In this document: positions 51,101 through 61,451 of the stretch, in pieces
Layout of the letters: each line of letters starts with the position of its first letter
Numbering within the stretch: the stretch's first letter is position 1
Assembly: GCA_022316685.1 (NCBI GenBank)
Contig: JAKJHU010000030.1
Location: forward strand, 15,828,018-15,892,017
Source of the DNA: Progne subis subis
Lineage: Eukaryota; Chordata; Aves; Passeriformes; Hirundinidae
DNA: 64,000 nucleotides
Direction of reading: 5' to 3'
Notes under the pieces: generated by a model
The model's input: the letters and a program-made list of their open reading frames with translations, nothing else
Database searches by the model: none
Told to the model about the DNA's origin: nothing
Made by a program: the position numbers and the translations under genes

Positions 51101-54039
51101 AATATTGAATTTCTCTATATAAATAGGCATATCCAGAAGTACAAAGAAGATTCCAATGACTTTCATTTGTTGTGCTGCCTTTGTTATCAAATTTCCCACT
51201 AATCAAAACTTTCACTTCTGTCATGTCCCTGACAGCTTTACATATCATATTTATTTATTATACACCTCTGTTTATCAAAGTTTCATTAACAGCATATCTC
51301 CTGTGGAGGAGTGATACCCTGCATGCACAAGTGTAGTCAGTATTTGAGATTTTGACCTCCAATCTTGTGAGGTTTAAGCTAAAATTTAAAGGATAAAGGA
51401 AAATTGCCATTGTTTGTGAACATGAGAACAAAATGTCTTTGCCTACTCTGAGAGATTATGCACAAGGATGGCAGAAACCATTTGGTGAGTAGTAGAGAGT
51501 TAAGAAGCTAACAAAGGACTTTGATTGCCCACATAGAATAGGTCCTGAATTTTCCACCAAAATTTGGTACTTGATTTTTTAAATGACTTGATGTCATTTG
51601 TAGGATTAACTACATCTTTGGGATATTTGTTTCCTACTTTTGTTTCTCTGAGGTCTCATCTTTTGTTCTTTCATATATCTTAGAATGATCTCCCTTGCCC
51701 AGTCTCAAATGTGGCTCACAGGAGAGCATTCCCTATAGTCACCAACAAAGCAAATGGAGTTTTGTGGTTTTCTGGGCAATGACCCAATAATAGGGCCTTC
51801 TTAAACATAGTTGTTTTGGCAATGGAAAGAACACAACTAAAGGAAAAGCATTTAAAAGCAAAAATTGTTACACAGGTTTGTCTTGCCTTGGTTTACTTCA
51901 TTCCTTAATAGAATGTCTCATTTTCCATCAGTTTTCTGTACTGGCACTTGCACTTTCAAATGACAATTCCTGAAAGTAGTGAAAATAAATGACAAACAAA
52001 TGCCTTGTTTCTTTCTCCCTTTGGAAAAAGTGCCTCTAAGTTCGTTAAAGTGAAAAAAGAGAAAAATTTTAGAATTAATGGTTTAAATTAAATTAAAGTG
52101 TTTGCAACTATCTTCCTTACTCAAGACTGGAAGTTCTAAACTTAAAAAATGATAATGCAGAACACTGGAAAATAAGAAGTGTCTGACAGGACTGAATGTT
52201 ATTTTCCAGAGTTGAAGGGTTAGTCAGTTTTCTCATCTCTCTTAGGTAAAATCTCCAGTTAGAAACACAAAGAGCCTGGCACTTGAACTGGCAGATGTCT
52301 CTAATGTCTGCAAACAAGCCTTGCTTACACAGCTTGCCAAGCCTGGGTGTTGAAAGCGAATTTGATTATGAAGATGGCAAAAAGACCTTGTGGAGGAGTT
52401 CAGGCAGCTCCTACAAGAGAAGGAATCTGTATGGCAGGAGTTGTGACATTGGTTGCTTGGGGTTTTAGTGGTGGTGCAGGAAACCAGCAAGGACATATGC
52501 ACTGCTGGGGTAATTAATGCTGATATGCATCCAAGTCACATTTTTTAAAGAGAAACTAAGTTTCTCTTTAGTAATGCAGCATTCTCAGAAAGATGTTTTG
52601 GGATTTTTTTCCCATTGCAGAAATTTAACTCTTACACTGCTCACTGGGAGTATCCAATCTGAGGAAAGAGCAGAAGCTTGTGCAATACATTTTTAGTAGA
52701 ATTTCTGTGGTGATAAATTATTTATGTGATTAGCTCTGAAAGAAACAGCAGATGTCTCATTACTTTTATGCAGAGGTGGATCTGACTCAGTATGAAATTT
52801 TAGTGATTCTTTATCAGCCCTGACCATAAGCTGAGAAAGAGGATTCTTGTGAACAGGCATTTATGGCTATTTAGAGTAGATTCCTCAGGCAATTTCTATC
52901 AATTGGGAGATCTGCAGATCTTATATGTGGGCTGGTATTGAATCCCCAAATTCTTATTTTTACATACTATTTTGTAGAACTACAGTTCCTGGAAGACCCA
53001 TTATGTGATCTGGGACTCCAAGTTTTCTACTATAACGTGATGTGGCTATAGCCTAAAATAAGGTATAATAATTTCAGCTGTGAAAATTGCCTTTAAAAGT
53101 TTACTTCATTTGTTTACACTCTTTCGGTCACTGGTTTCCATGTGTTAATGGATATTAATGGATTTTAGGAGTTGACTGTATATAGTTTTAATTTTCCAGT
53201 ACTGAGTTTAAGCTAGTAGCTGTTTAATCCTAAATTTCCCTCAGATCATGAATATGCCTCTTTCAAATTTATTCTCACAGGAAATTTTCAAGACATGTTC
53301 TTTCTCTGCCAAGATCAGTCTCTAATATTTTTTTTTTTTTTTTTCATTCTTAAAAGTGTATCAATTTCATCATAATCTAAGACAAGAAAAATTTCCTTTC
53401 TTTTTCTAGCCTTTCTCTTGTTTGGTAGCTGCTGATCAAACAGAAATTTGAAGGATCCCTCATTTGCAACAATCTCTTTAACTTTGTAGTGCTTCTCTTT
53501 TGTTTTAGTACTTTATACCATCCTTTTCTGGTCATTCTAGAGGCTGTAAAACCATAGAAAACAAATTACAGTTTATAATGCATGATAATTTCTTTTGCAT
53601 GATAATTATGTTTTATGAACAAGAAAAGTGATAGGCTGATCTGCTGCAGAGGAGAAGCTAGTGAAAATCAGAGAGTGAGAAGCTCTTGATACTCCTTGAT
53701 CTAACTTTTATGGTATATGCATTCACTTAATGGGTCATTGAACTAAGAATCAGGATTATTCCAAATCAGAAGCCACTTTATTTTATCCAGTCATGTACAA
53801 TATTCTATAAAACAATAGAGAAAACCTAGGAAGTACAAAACAGGGAAAGAAACATTACTCAAAGAGTAGTGATCAGTTGTCATTTTCTAACTGTAGTTTT
53901 CCTGAGAACAACTACATTGGTACCTTTCCAGAGGCCCGTACTGTTTAATATATTCTTAACAGTTTGATTAGCAGAATTAAAAACATTAACAGAATTAAAA
54001 TATGTTGTTAAAATTACATAAGATGTGGAGCTGGTAAAG
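48176..54039. other. No gene recognised
   Basis: AT-rich DNA. A 25-bp palindrome lies at 52546-52570 and a 17-base T run at 53328-53344. A short GTTGACCTTGCAAAGGCATC near 50638 is faintly like the DLAKA/DFSKA step of LINE reverse transcriptases, but is too short to call. Confidence 0.5.
52546..52570. repeat. Perfect 25-bp palindrome
   Basis: TAAAGAGAAACT, one A, then AGTTTCTCTTTA: 12 perfect base pairs around a single central base. No associated gene. Confidence 0.9.
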
Positions 54040-54540
54040 GAAATTAAGGACCAGATCAGAACTGAAATTAATCTTGACAAACTGGAGGAATGGTCTCCAA
54101 AACAGGACCCAGAGAGTGCCCCAGGGATCAGTGTTGGGCCCAATTGTGTTTAGTGTCTTTACTGATGATCGGGTTGAGAGGATTGAGTCCATCATCAGCA
54201 AATTTGCAGATGACACCATGTTGGGTGTGAGTGTCAATCTGCTGGAGGGTGGGAGGACTCTGCAGAGGGACCTGGGCAGGCTGGATAGATGGGCCAAGTC
54301 CAACAATGTGAGGTTTTACAAGATGAAGTGCCAGGTCCTGCACTTTGGCCACAACAACCCTCTGCAGCCCAACAGGCTGGGGGACAGAGTGGCTGGACAG
54401 CAGCCAGGCAGAAAGGGACTGGGGGTAGTGATTGAACAGGAGGCTGAACAGGAGCCAGCAGTGTGCCCATGTGTCCAAGAAGGCCAATGGCATCCTGGCC
54501 TGGATCAGGAATGATGCGGCCAGCAGGAGCAGGGAAGAGA
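54040..54540 (+). mobile_element. CR1 LINE segment 1: reverse transcriptase core
   Basis: Plus-strand CR1 reverse transcriptase with a long open stretch. Seen: VPQGSVLGP at about 54115-54142, and FADD, the catalytic aspartate motif, at 54203-54214. These are followed by the CR1-typical LDRWAKSNNVRF and CQVLHFGHNNPLQ near 54280-54365. It is the best-preserved LINE coding sequence in the window, but is truncated at its 5' end. It is interrupted near 54541 by an LTR, and the 3' part resumes near 55275. Confidence 0.85.
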
Positions 54541-55224
54541 TTCTAAGACATAAACTTTAGAGAATTAAGGATTTTAGAGGGGTTAAGATTTTATTTAGAG
54601 ATAAGCTTTGCTGAAATTAACTAAAGTAGATAGGTAGGCTTTGCTGAAATTAAAAGTTAGTAATTAACTAAGAGAAACTGGGTTTGGGATCACTTTTCTG
54701 TATTAGAATAACTGATTACTTGTCAACTTTATGTTTGGTTAGCTGTGTTTATAATGAAGAGTACAGAAACTGATAAATAGCTTTTAGGAACATAAGACAA
54801 TTGTAGCCTTCTCTGCCCAGAAACTCATTGAACAGTCACAAAACAGGAAATAGGAGTCCTACTAGGGGTTCATTTATCACATTTGCATTGAAAAGGTAGA
54901 AAGATCAGAACGAGGAAGACTTCTTTACTTCCTCATTTTGGGGACCTCCTCCCCATGAAAAGGACCACCAACCCATTTCAAAGAACAAACTATGCATGCT
55001 TAATGGATTTTTAGCTAATTACCATACGAAGCAGGGAATGGGATGTACTGGAGTTATGAATATGCATTTGTGTTTTGGGTATTCAATACATTTGTAAATA
55101 AAAGGACTCTGTGATCATCTGTAAATTGCAGTGTGTATTTGGGAGCTATCCCACATGCTGCCCGGAGTCGTAATAAACATACACTTTCTAACTTTAAACT
55201 GTTGGAGAGTTTTTGTCTGTCACA
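54541..55224 (+). mobile_element. Solo ERVL-like LTR inserted in CR1
   Basis: AT-rich block of about 680 bases splitting a CR1. Its 3' part has LTR architecture: a TATA-like TAAATAAAAGG near 55095, a poly(A) signal AATAAA at 55172-55177 in the context GTCGTAATAAACAT, and a T-rich U5 ending TTGTCTGTCACA at 55224. The left end near 54541 is a decayed TG start, or lies a few bases away. CR1 sequence flanks both sides. Assignment to ERVL rests on the look of the R-U5 region, which I recall from avian ERVL LTRs. About 50 unassigned bases (55225-55274) follow before CR1 resumes. Confidence 0.65.
55172..55177 (+). terminator. Poly(A) signal of ERVL-like LTR
   Basis: AATAAA located about 75 bases after the TATA-like sequence and about 47 bases before the LTR 3' end. 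Confidence 0.55.
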
Positions 55225-55274
55225 GTTGGGTATCTATACTAGATCAATACCCATATTTTTTAATAAGTCAGTTC

Positions 55275-55795
55275 TTCCCTTGGAACCTTGAGTACTGTGT
55301 CCATTTCAGGGGCCCTCAATTTAGGAAAGATGTTGAGATGCTGGAGTGTGTCCAGAGAAGGGCAACAAGGCTGGTGAAGGGTTTGTAACATAAATCTATA
55401 AGGGAGCTGCGGGTCTTTAGGCTGGAGAAAATGGAGACTCAGGGAAACCCTATCACTCTCTAAACCTCCCTGAAAGGAGGCTGCAGCCAGGTGAGGGTTG
55501 GTCTCTTCTCCCAGGAAACAGTGACAGGACAAGAGGACACAGTCTTCAGCTGCACCAACGGAGGTTTTGGTTGGACATTAGGAAGAAGTTCTTCCCTGAA
55601 AGAGTGATTGGGCATTGGAATGGGCTGCCCAGGGAGGTGGTGGAGTAATTGTTCTTGAAGGCATTTAGGAAAAGACTGGAGTGGCACTCAGTGCCATGGT
55701 CTCGTTGACAAGGTGGTGTTAGGCCATGGGTTGTGGACCAATGATCTCAAAAGTCTTTTTCAACCTAGTTTCTTTTGTGACTCTGTAAAATGCAG
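55275..55795 (+). mobile_element. CR1 LINE segment 2: end of ORF2 and 3' UTR
   Basis: Resumption of the CR1 begun at 54040. Seen: CTTGAGTACTGTGTCCATTT near 55288, GTGTCCAGAGAAGGGCAACA near 55345, GGCTGGAGAAAATGGAGACT near 55420, then the 3' untranslated region (GGGCTGCCCAGGGAGGTGGT near 55621). It ends near 55795 with a degenerate terminal repeat. Confidence 0.85.
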
Positions 55796-55989
55796 CAGTT
55801 CACATGAAAGACATTGAACTTACACAGGGAGAACAAACTGAACAAATACAAATCACACAGCTTGGCAATAATGCATCAAATCAGGCCCTTGGGGCACAAT
55901 GGGGGTAGAAAATGGGTAACAATGTACATATCAATACAAGGTGAGTGCACAGAACAAAGTCATGATATTGCAAACAAGGTGAACACTGT

Positions 55990-56450
55990 GATGAGATGTA
56001 TAAGCAGAAGGATAACAGCCTGCTAGAACTGTAAAGAGATCTTTTTGCACTTTCCATGTTGATAAGAATATCTAGAATAGTGTCTTCATCTTTGGATGCT
56101 GTGCCTCAAGAAAGATACAGACCAATTTAAAGGAAGATTGTTGTGAGAACAGGCAGAGGTCTAGAAAGAATGAGCTAAGATAAAAGGATGAAACAGATGG
56201 AGAAGATTAACAAGGAGAAAATTAAGGAACAAAAGACAAGTCTTAGAAAATGCAGGAATATTGCAGAGGGAGAAATTTGTTCATTTTCCATGTCCAGGAT
56301 CAACGGGCAAAAAGTCCTGGCTTAAACTGTAAAATTTGGTCAAATCTTTCCAATAGTAAAATTAGGCAGTCAGTGGGAGAGGTGGAATGAGAATATCTGT
56401 TGCTGGGAATCTTTGCAGATGGTTCAGGAGTACATCTGGCAGGGTATGTA
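55990..56450 (+). mobile_element. Possible ancient LINE 3' fragment
   Basis: The plus strand has scattered similarity to the 3' part of older CR1-type elements. Landmarks are GGATGCTGTGCCTCAAGAAAGATACAG near 56093, TTTTCCATGTCCAGGATCAACGGG near 56284, and TGGCTTAAACTGTAAAATTTGG near 56318. It is heavily decayed and ends where the provirus at 56459 inserted. Confidence 0.4.
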
Positions 56451-56452
56451 CA

Positions 56453-56458
56453 GACTAC
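56453..56458 (+). repeat. Target site duplication, left (GACTAC)
   Basis: GACTAC directly before the 5' LTR TG, repeated exactly after the 3' LTR at 59699-59704. Confidence 0.9.
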
Positions 56459-56789
56459 TGTTGTAATGCATTAGTTTGGTTTTTATTGTGTTTTATCGGA
56501 TTTGTAATCTGTATCATGTGATTTTTCCTTACTTATCTGTAACCTGATTCTATTCCACTGCCCCTTCTCCCTGACTGGATGGTGTCTTGTCCCTGTCTCT
56601 GGGCCCTGCCCCCGGGGGAAAAAGCCCCCGGATGGGCAGGGCTGAGCTCACTGGGGCACAGGCGAGCTATTGGGAAGATCTCTAGCCAAGCAGGGCAGGA
56701 CTGGAGAATAAAGCAATATTTTCCCCCTGGACAAAGAGCAGGCTCTTTTTGCCATCGGCGGTCGTCTAGTCTCAGGGAGAAATACCACA
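56459..56789 (+). mobile_element. 5' LTR of gag-bearing provirus
   Basis: Begins TGTTGTAATGCATTAG and ends AATACCACA. It contains a poly(A) signal GAATAAAGC near 56706 and a GCCATCGGCGG block near 56751 shared with the 3' LTR. It pairs with the 3' LTR at 59345-59698, although base changes and indels are frequent. Confidence 0.9.
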
Positions 56790-56791
56790 AC

Positions 56792-56809
56792 TGGCATCTT
56801 AACGTGCAG
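56792..56809 (+). promoter_or_regulatory. Primer-binding site (decayed, perhaps tRNA-Lys)
   Basis: TGGCATCTTAACGTGCAG starts two bases after the 5' LTR, the correct place for tRNA primer binding. The TGGC start and AACGTG core resemble a Lys-type site, but several bases differ, so the tRNA is uncertain. Confidence 0.5.
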
Positions 56810-57682
56810 ATCGAAGCCACAAAAGGTTCCCAAAAAGCTGGAAGAATCACTCGGGGAGCACGTGGCCGAGGAATCTCACACAGGTACGTGAGTCATGAAA
56901 TGTAGCCCACCCATGCAGAGACACAGACCCGTCAGGCTTGGCGTTCACTGTGGAGTCTCCAAAACACAGGACTCTACAGGCCAGGGCTGCAGTTTTCTCC
57001 TTTGGACTCAAAAATCCCATCGGAGTGCTGCAAAGAAGCCCCCTCGAACGGCAAGCTGTTCCAGGGAAGGTGACCACATGCTCATGGAAATATGACCCTG
57101 GGAACTGAGACTGGAAGCTCTTTTTGCACTAAAAAGGGTCAGTCTCAGGCAAAAGGAGTGATTGGGAAAGAAAGGAAAGGAACGCAGGAATTTTGGTGAG
57201 TACCACTTTCGGTTTTCTAAGGGAAAAAGTTTTTCAGAGGTGATGTTCCTCAGGGAAAATGTTTTTTTTTTTCTTTTTAGGGGAAGGCTTTGCTTTCAGA
57301 GTGCTTTTATCAGCCTGGGGGGGTGGAAAAGGAAACTGTTTCCCCTTTTGGCTTTTCTTCTCGCCAGTGAGTTTTTTTTCCTTTCAGTTTCTCAGTCACA
57401 ATAAAGAGGACACAGAAACGCAAAATCTGAGCAAAAAATGGATGCTAGGCTGTCTGTACCTCACAAAAGAGTGGCGAGAGGCGAGATCCATTATTCAAAG
57501 AAACAACAGAAAAAAATAACTCTGTGGTTGTTTTCTCAGTTTCCGCACTTATCATTGGAGGAAACAAGACCCCCAGAATTCTGGGAGGCTATAACAAAAA
57601 AAAATAGTGACTAGAATCTGGCTCCTCTAACAATAAAGAAGATGCAAATTTTGCTTTTTATAGCTTAAAAATTAAGTTTGCA
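56810..57682 (+). other. Provirus leader and decayed 5' gag region
   Basis: About 870 bases between the primer site and the first long gag frame, longer than a typical leader. Possible splice donors GGTACGTGAG (near 56884) and GGTGAGTACC (near 57195) are visible. In another frame around 57530-57600 there are residues resembling a matrix-domain segment (FSQFPHLSLEE, then PPEFWEA), so the gag N-terminus probably lies here in decayed form. No intact frame. Confidence 0.45.
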
Positions 57683-59239
57683 TTGCAAAAGCAAAATAAA
57701 AAGGAAAAAAGGCCAGTTCTTTGTGAATTTTCCCCAGTTCGTACCTGTGCAGGCAGTCCGAGTGCTCAAACCTCCCATCTTAGTGGTCCCCAGGTTGGGG
57801 GTGTCACAAGATGGAGGGGATTCCTTTGTCCAAAATGGCCGAAGCCATGTGCTCTGGAGCCACGAGGAGTCTCTCCCTTTGTCTTCCCTCCTTCCGGCAA
57901 TCCCTTTTTCTCCCCACGCCCCTCCTTCCCTTCGGTGCCACCCCCAGCACCGCCCTCTCCTCTGACTCTGCCCCCTACCCTCAAACCTCCACCCTCTGAC
58001 TCCTCCCCGTGTGACTCAAGCCTCCAGCCCCTCCCTGCCCCTGGTTCCCATGATTTCCCTGCCCACAGTCCCAATTCCCATGCCCTGGAGGGAGGGGGGG
58101 GAGCTGAGAACCTGGAAGCAGGAAGCGATCCCGACTTTTCTGCCACCCCTTTCACATATCAACAATCAAAAAGAGGGGGTGCTGTCCACAGTAATTGGGA
58201 CCCCTTCCCCCAACAAGTGATTCAGGGTTTACGCAAAGCTCAGGCCAAATTGGCATATGAAAGAGAATACTTTTGCAACCATTTAAAAGCAAATTTAGCA
58301 AGAAATACTACAGTTCCCTTTGACCTCCAAAAAGATTTGCTTCTGGAGCTTTGGCAAAATCCTGAAATGGCTGTTGATAGTAAGAATTTGCCAATTCGAT
58401 TAGCAACCCAGCCCGATGAATCTTTCCAGCCTTACAGTAAAATAAAGCAGCTTCCATCAGAACCTTTAGTAACATTTGTGGAGCGGTTAACCTGAGCTGT
58501 CGAGTTACAGGTTAAGAATGAAGGAGCCCAAGAATAAGTCCTGGAGGAGATGGCTCTGGCTGATGCAGACAAACGGTGCAAGGCAGCTATCCTCAGCCTG
58601 TCCGTAGAACCAGCTCTAGCTTTATATGACATGCTCCAGGTGTGTGCCAGGAAGGTTCCTTCATAACAGCTCACCAAAGCCACAGTTCCCCCGAGTCAAG
58701 CCACCAAAAAAGCTGCTGCTGCAGACACTGTGCCGCCTGTACCTGTGCCACGGCCACTGCCCAAGAGAAGAACAACCTGTCTCCTGTGCGATCAGGCTGG
58801 ACATTGGGCATCTCAATGCCCTTTAAAGAAGCAATTTCTGGACTTTTGGGACAATGGGGGCAGGAGGTCTCAAAGGTCTAAAGGGAATTTTTCAAAGAAA
58901 CTAGAAAATGTAAATGTTAAACTAAATAATCCTGCTTTAACCAGTTCTGCCTTTCAGCAAAAGTCACTGGATATGATAGTAAAGGGTCCAGCGACCAGAG
59001 AAACAAAAAGTCCTCATGATCAGGTCACCTGGGGTCGTGGGTACGCCTGGGTGTCCACTCCCCCAGATCTCAAGTGGGTGCCAGCTGAGTGGGTGAAACC
59101 CTTCATCCCCAAAACTGCAAAACCCCCTGCAGAGGGCCCACAAGTGGGCAGTGCTGCCTGGAGGAGGAGAAAGCGCCAAACCTTCTCCTTCGAATTATCG
59201 TTATTCCTTAACAGTGTTTTTCTAAACAGTTTGCATTAA
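57683..59239 (+). pseudogene. gag: gag remnant fused in frame to integrase tail
   Basis: One reading frame carries recognisable Gag, the retroviral structural polyprotein, but with stops at 58493-58495, 58535-58537 and 58664-58666. Domains seen by codon from 57683: a proline-rich region at about 70-140; capsid from about 165; a major homology region at about 250-270 (LPSEPLVTFVERL); capsid C-terminus after the first stops. The nucleocapsid has one zinc knuckle, C-x2-C-x4-H-x4-C, at 58778-58819. The frame then runs into integrase C-terminal sequence at 59024-59120, followed by an Arg-rich env-like start and a stop at 59237-59239. Only one knuckle is present, whereas beta-type Gags commonly have two. 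It is not functional as it stands. Confidence 0.85.
59024..59120 (+). pseudogene. pol: Integrase C-terminal domain remnant (pol)
   Basis: Encodes VTWGRGYAWVSTPP and WVPAEWVKPFIPK, the W-G-R-G and W-V-P motifs of the SH3-like DNA-binding tail of beta-type retroviral integrases. All upstream pol is missing, and this piece follows nucleocapsid within about 60 codons in the same frame, which marks the deletion junction between about 58860 and 59020. Confidence 0.75.
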
Positions 59240-59329
59240 AGGTCATTTTTCTTTTGCAACTTTAAAGGTACTCAAGGTCCAAACTCTGAGCATCTCCCAC
59301 GAACCAAGCCTTCCTCCTTCTTAATTTAA

Positions 59330-59344
59330 TAAGAAAAGGGTAAA
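59330..59344 (+). promoter_or_regulatory. Polypurine tract of gag-bearing provirus
   Basis: AAGAAAAGGGTAAA immediately before the 3' LTR TG; the plus-strand primer site. Confidence 0.75.
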
Positions 59345-59698
59345 TGTTTTAATGCATTAATTGGGTTTACATTTCATCAGATTTGTAATGTTCTTTTCTA
59401 TCTGTCCTTGCCCAGCAGTGCCCATCCCCCTCACTGAGATGTAACCTAATCCTGTCCCCTCCCGCTTTATCCCTTAATGGGTGGTGCCTCGGGGCCCTGC
59501 CTCGGGGCCCTGCCCCCTGGGGGAAAAGCCACGGCAGGGGAGGGGCCAGGTCTCCCTGGCATTGGCGAGTCATCGGGAAAGGTCTCCAGCAAAGAGAGCA
59601 GGACTTGAGAATAAAAGCTGTAATATCCCACCCGGTGCCAGAGAGCAGATTCTTACTTTTGCCATCGGCGGCTGTCTAATCTCGTGGGGAAAACTACA
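59345..59698 (+). mobile_element. 3' LTR of gag-bearing provirus
   Basis: Begins TGTTTTAATGCATTAA and ends GGAAAACTACA. It has AATAAA in GAATAAAAGC near 59611 and the shared GCCATCGGCGG near 59661. It holds a local duplication of CTCGGGGCCCTGCC near 59488-59515 that the 5' LTR lacks. Confidence 0.9.
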
Positions 59699-59704
59699 GA
59701 CTAC
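59699..59704 (+). repeat. Target site duplication, right (GACTAC)
   Basis: Exact copy of the left duplication at 56453-56458. Confidence 0.9.
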
Positions 59705-61047
59705 TCTGCTGCGGAGCACAGGGTGGCTCATACTGCCTTCCAAGTCCTTCCTTGACGCAGCTTCTCATGATCTTGTGGAGAGGCAGGAGCTGGAATAGAT
59801 GTGCTGTTGTGAGAAGGAAATGTGAAGTCACTATGAAATCAAGCACATTTTTTACTCAAGTTTGCATTCTTCAGGATTTTAGGCTATTTCTTTGTAAATT
59901 GGTGTAAAATACAGGCACACAACAACTAGTACGCCTCAAGAGCTTAGCACGATGACTTGGGGTGTGAATTACAGGCTTAAAGATAAAAGTGTAAGGGGAG
60001 CAGTGACTGACTCTAGACCTGATGGTGCTGTCCGTGGAACTGCAGCAAGCTGCTCTTAGTGGTGATTCAGCCTAAAAGGAAACATGGACAGACCTGAGAC
60101 TGCCAAGCTGATTGGGGAAAAAAGACCACTTTGTGGATGCGGAATTTTTAGTCAGGGAAAGAGTATTTAAGTTCGTACCAAAATGTGCATCACCTTGGAT
60201 ACAGCTTATAGATTTATCTTTCCTTGCCAACTGAGCCTAAATCACGTACTCAGCCTGAGTCAGGGTTTTGTGTGGTGCCTGGCTGTGACTGGTTTGTGCT
60301 TGCTTTTTGCAGGAGGGGCTCTGAAGTGTTTTCTAGCAGCTCTCTTGTTTTCCCAAACACTGAAGAATCTAGGTAACAATGCTTGTTCTGGTCACACTGG
60401 AAAGTCTCAAAAATCAGATGTGAATGAAGATCGAAGAGGAACGTGACTCCTACGGGGTAGAAGTGCTAAAGCCTGAAGAAACCTTGCACTTAAACTAAGG
60501 GCTTGAGAACAGTAAAGGCAGAATAACAGCCACCTGTAATATTGTTCCAGTAGCCCTTTCTGTGTTACTTCTTCATCCACCATGGACAACATAGAGTACA
60601 AAGGCTCTCATCAAACAAACCTTTCCAGATGATCAGAACTGCCCAATCTGTTTCTGGACTTGATTTGTAACTGCTGGATTAGTGAGAGCAATCCAGAGGC
60701 AAATGAAAACATCTCAGATGTTGCTGTGCTGCATCCTCCAGCAAGGCAGTATTTTCCACTACTGCTGTAAGGGGCATTCTCAGCCCCCCATTCATAAAGC
60801 TCAGCCTTTAGGGACTGGACTGGAAACCAACTTCTGTGGCACTGAATTTATCTGACCAGGGATTTGAGTCCAAGCAGCATGGCAATGGATCACCTCTATA
60901 TGCTCAGTCTTGCTTTCCTTATCCTCAAAACATGATTTCCATGTCCAAATTGTCTCCTGGAAACAGTCTTTGGCATCTGGTGTCTCCTGAGCTGTGTCTG
61001 GGTGTTGTCTGGACAGTGCTACTCTGCACGAGCCAAAACAGTGCAAG
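59705..61047. other. No gene recognised
   Basis: Spacer between two proviruses. Short open frames only; none recognised. Confidence 0.5.
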
Positions 61048-61051
61048 AGGC

Positions 61052-61431
61052 TGTGTAGGAAGACACATAGAGATAGTGCTGAAGGCACTCCTGCCCACAT
61101 ACATTGCAGCTGTGTTAATTATCAAAGAGTGGGAACAGCCTTGCCCTCACAGCTATGGGTGTGATAAAAGAGTGAATTAGCCGGTAGAAGAGTCAGTGGG
61201 AGTTTGTTGGCTGTGTTGTGAGGGGGAAGGGATAGGAGGTTGTGCAAAGGACAGAAAGAAGCAAGTTGGAACTGCAGAAGGGAGAAAGAGCTAGAGCTGT
61301 GTGGAGCTACTCATGGGAGGCTATGTAGAAAAGGTATGAAAGACTTTTCGATAACAAGGTACTGATGCTTGGAGCTCCTTGAAGTTTTTAAAGAAGCGCT
61401 CTTGAGTGCCATGGCCATCTCAATGATGACA
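61052..61431 (+). mobile_element. 5' LTR of Trp-primed short ERV
   Basis: Begins TGTGTAGGAAGACACATAG and ends ATGATGACA. Aligned with the 3' LTR through shared blocks such as GGAACAGCCTTGCCCTCACA and GTGTGGAGCTACTCATGGGA. A TATA-like GATAAAAG lies near 61163. No AATAAA is visible in the LTR. Confidence 0.85.
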
Positions 61432-61433
61432 AA

Positions 61434-61451
61434 TGGTGACCCCAATGTGAT
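61434..61451 (+). promoter_or_regulatory. Primer-binding site, tRNA-Trp type
   Basis: TGGTGACCCCAATGTGAT starts two bases after the 5' LTR. It is complementary to the 3' end of vertebrate tRNA-Trp (TGGTGACCCCGACGTGAT) except at two positions. Confidence 0.8.

Larger units (their letters stand above)
56453..59704 (+). mobile_element. Non-autonomous ERV provirus with gag, pol and env deleted
   Basis: A full two-LTR provirus flanked by a perfect 6-bp duplication GACTAC (56453-56458 and 59699-59704). Between the LTRs are about 2.55 kb: a long leader, a gag frame, a short integrase tail, a brief env-like start and a polypurine tract. Protease, reverse transcriptase, RNase H and most of integrase and env are absent. 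The 6-bp duplication and the zinc-knuckle Gag are consistent with a beta-like (ERVK) group, an inference. It could only have been copied with enzymes from a relative. The LTRs differ substantially (331 and 354 bp), so the insertion is probably old. Confidence 0.9.

Noticed and set aside
55225..55274. Second ERV insertion between the LTR and CR1
   Set aside because: The 50 bases are too short and unrecognised; more likely decayed flank or an LTR boundary error.
57766..58155. 129-codon open frame antisense to gag
   Set aside because: Shadow of the proline-rich, stop-poor gag segment on the other strand.
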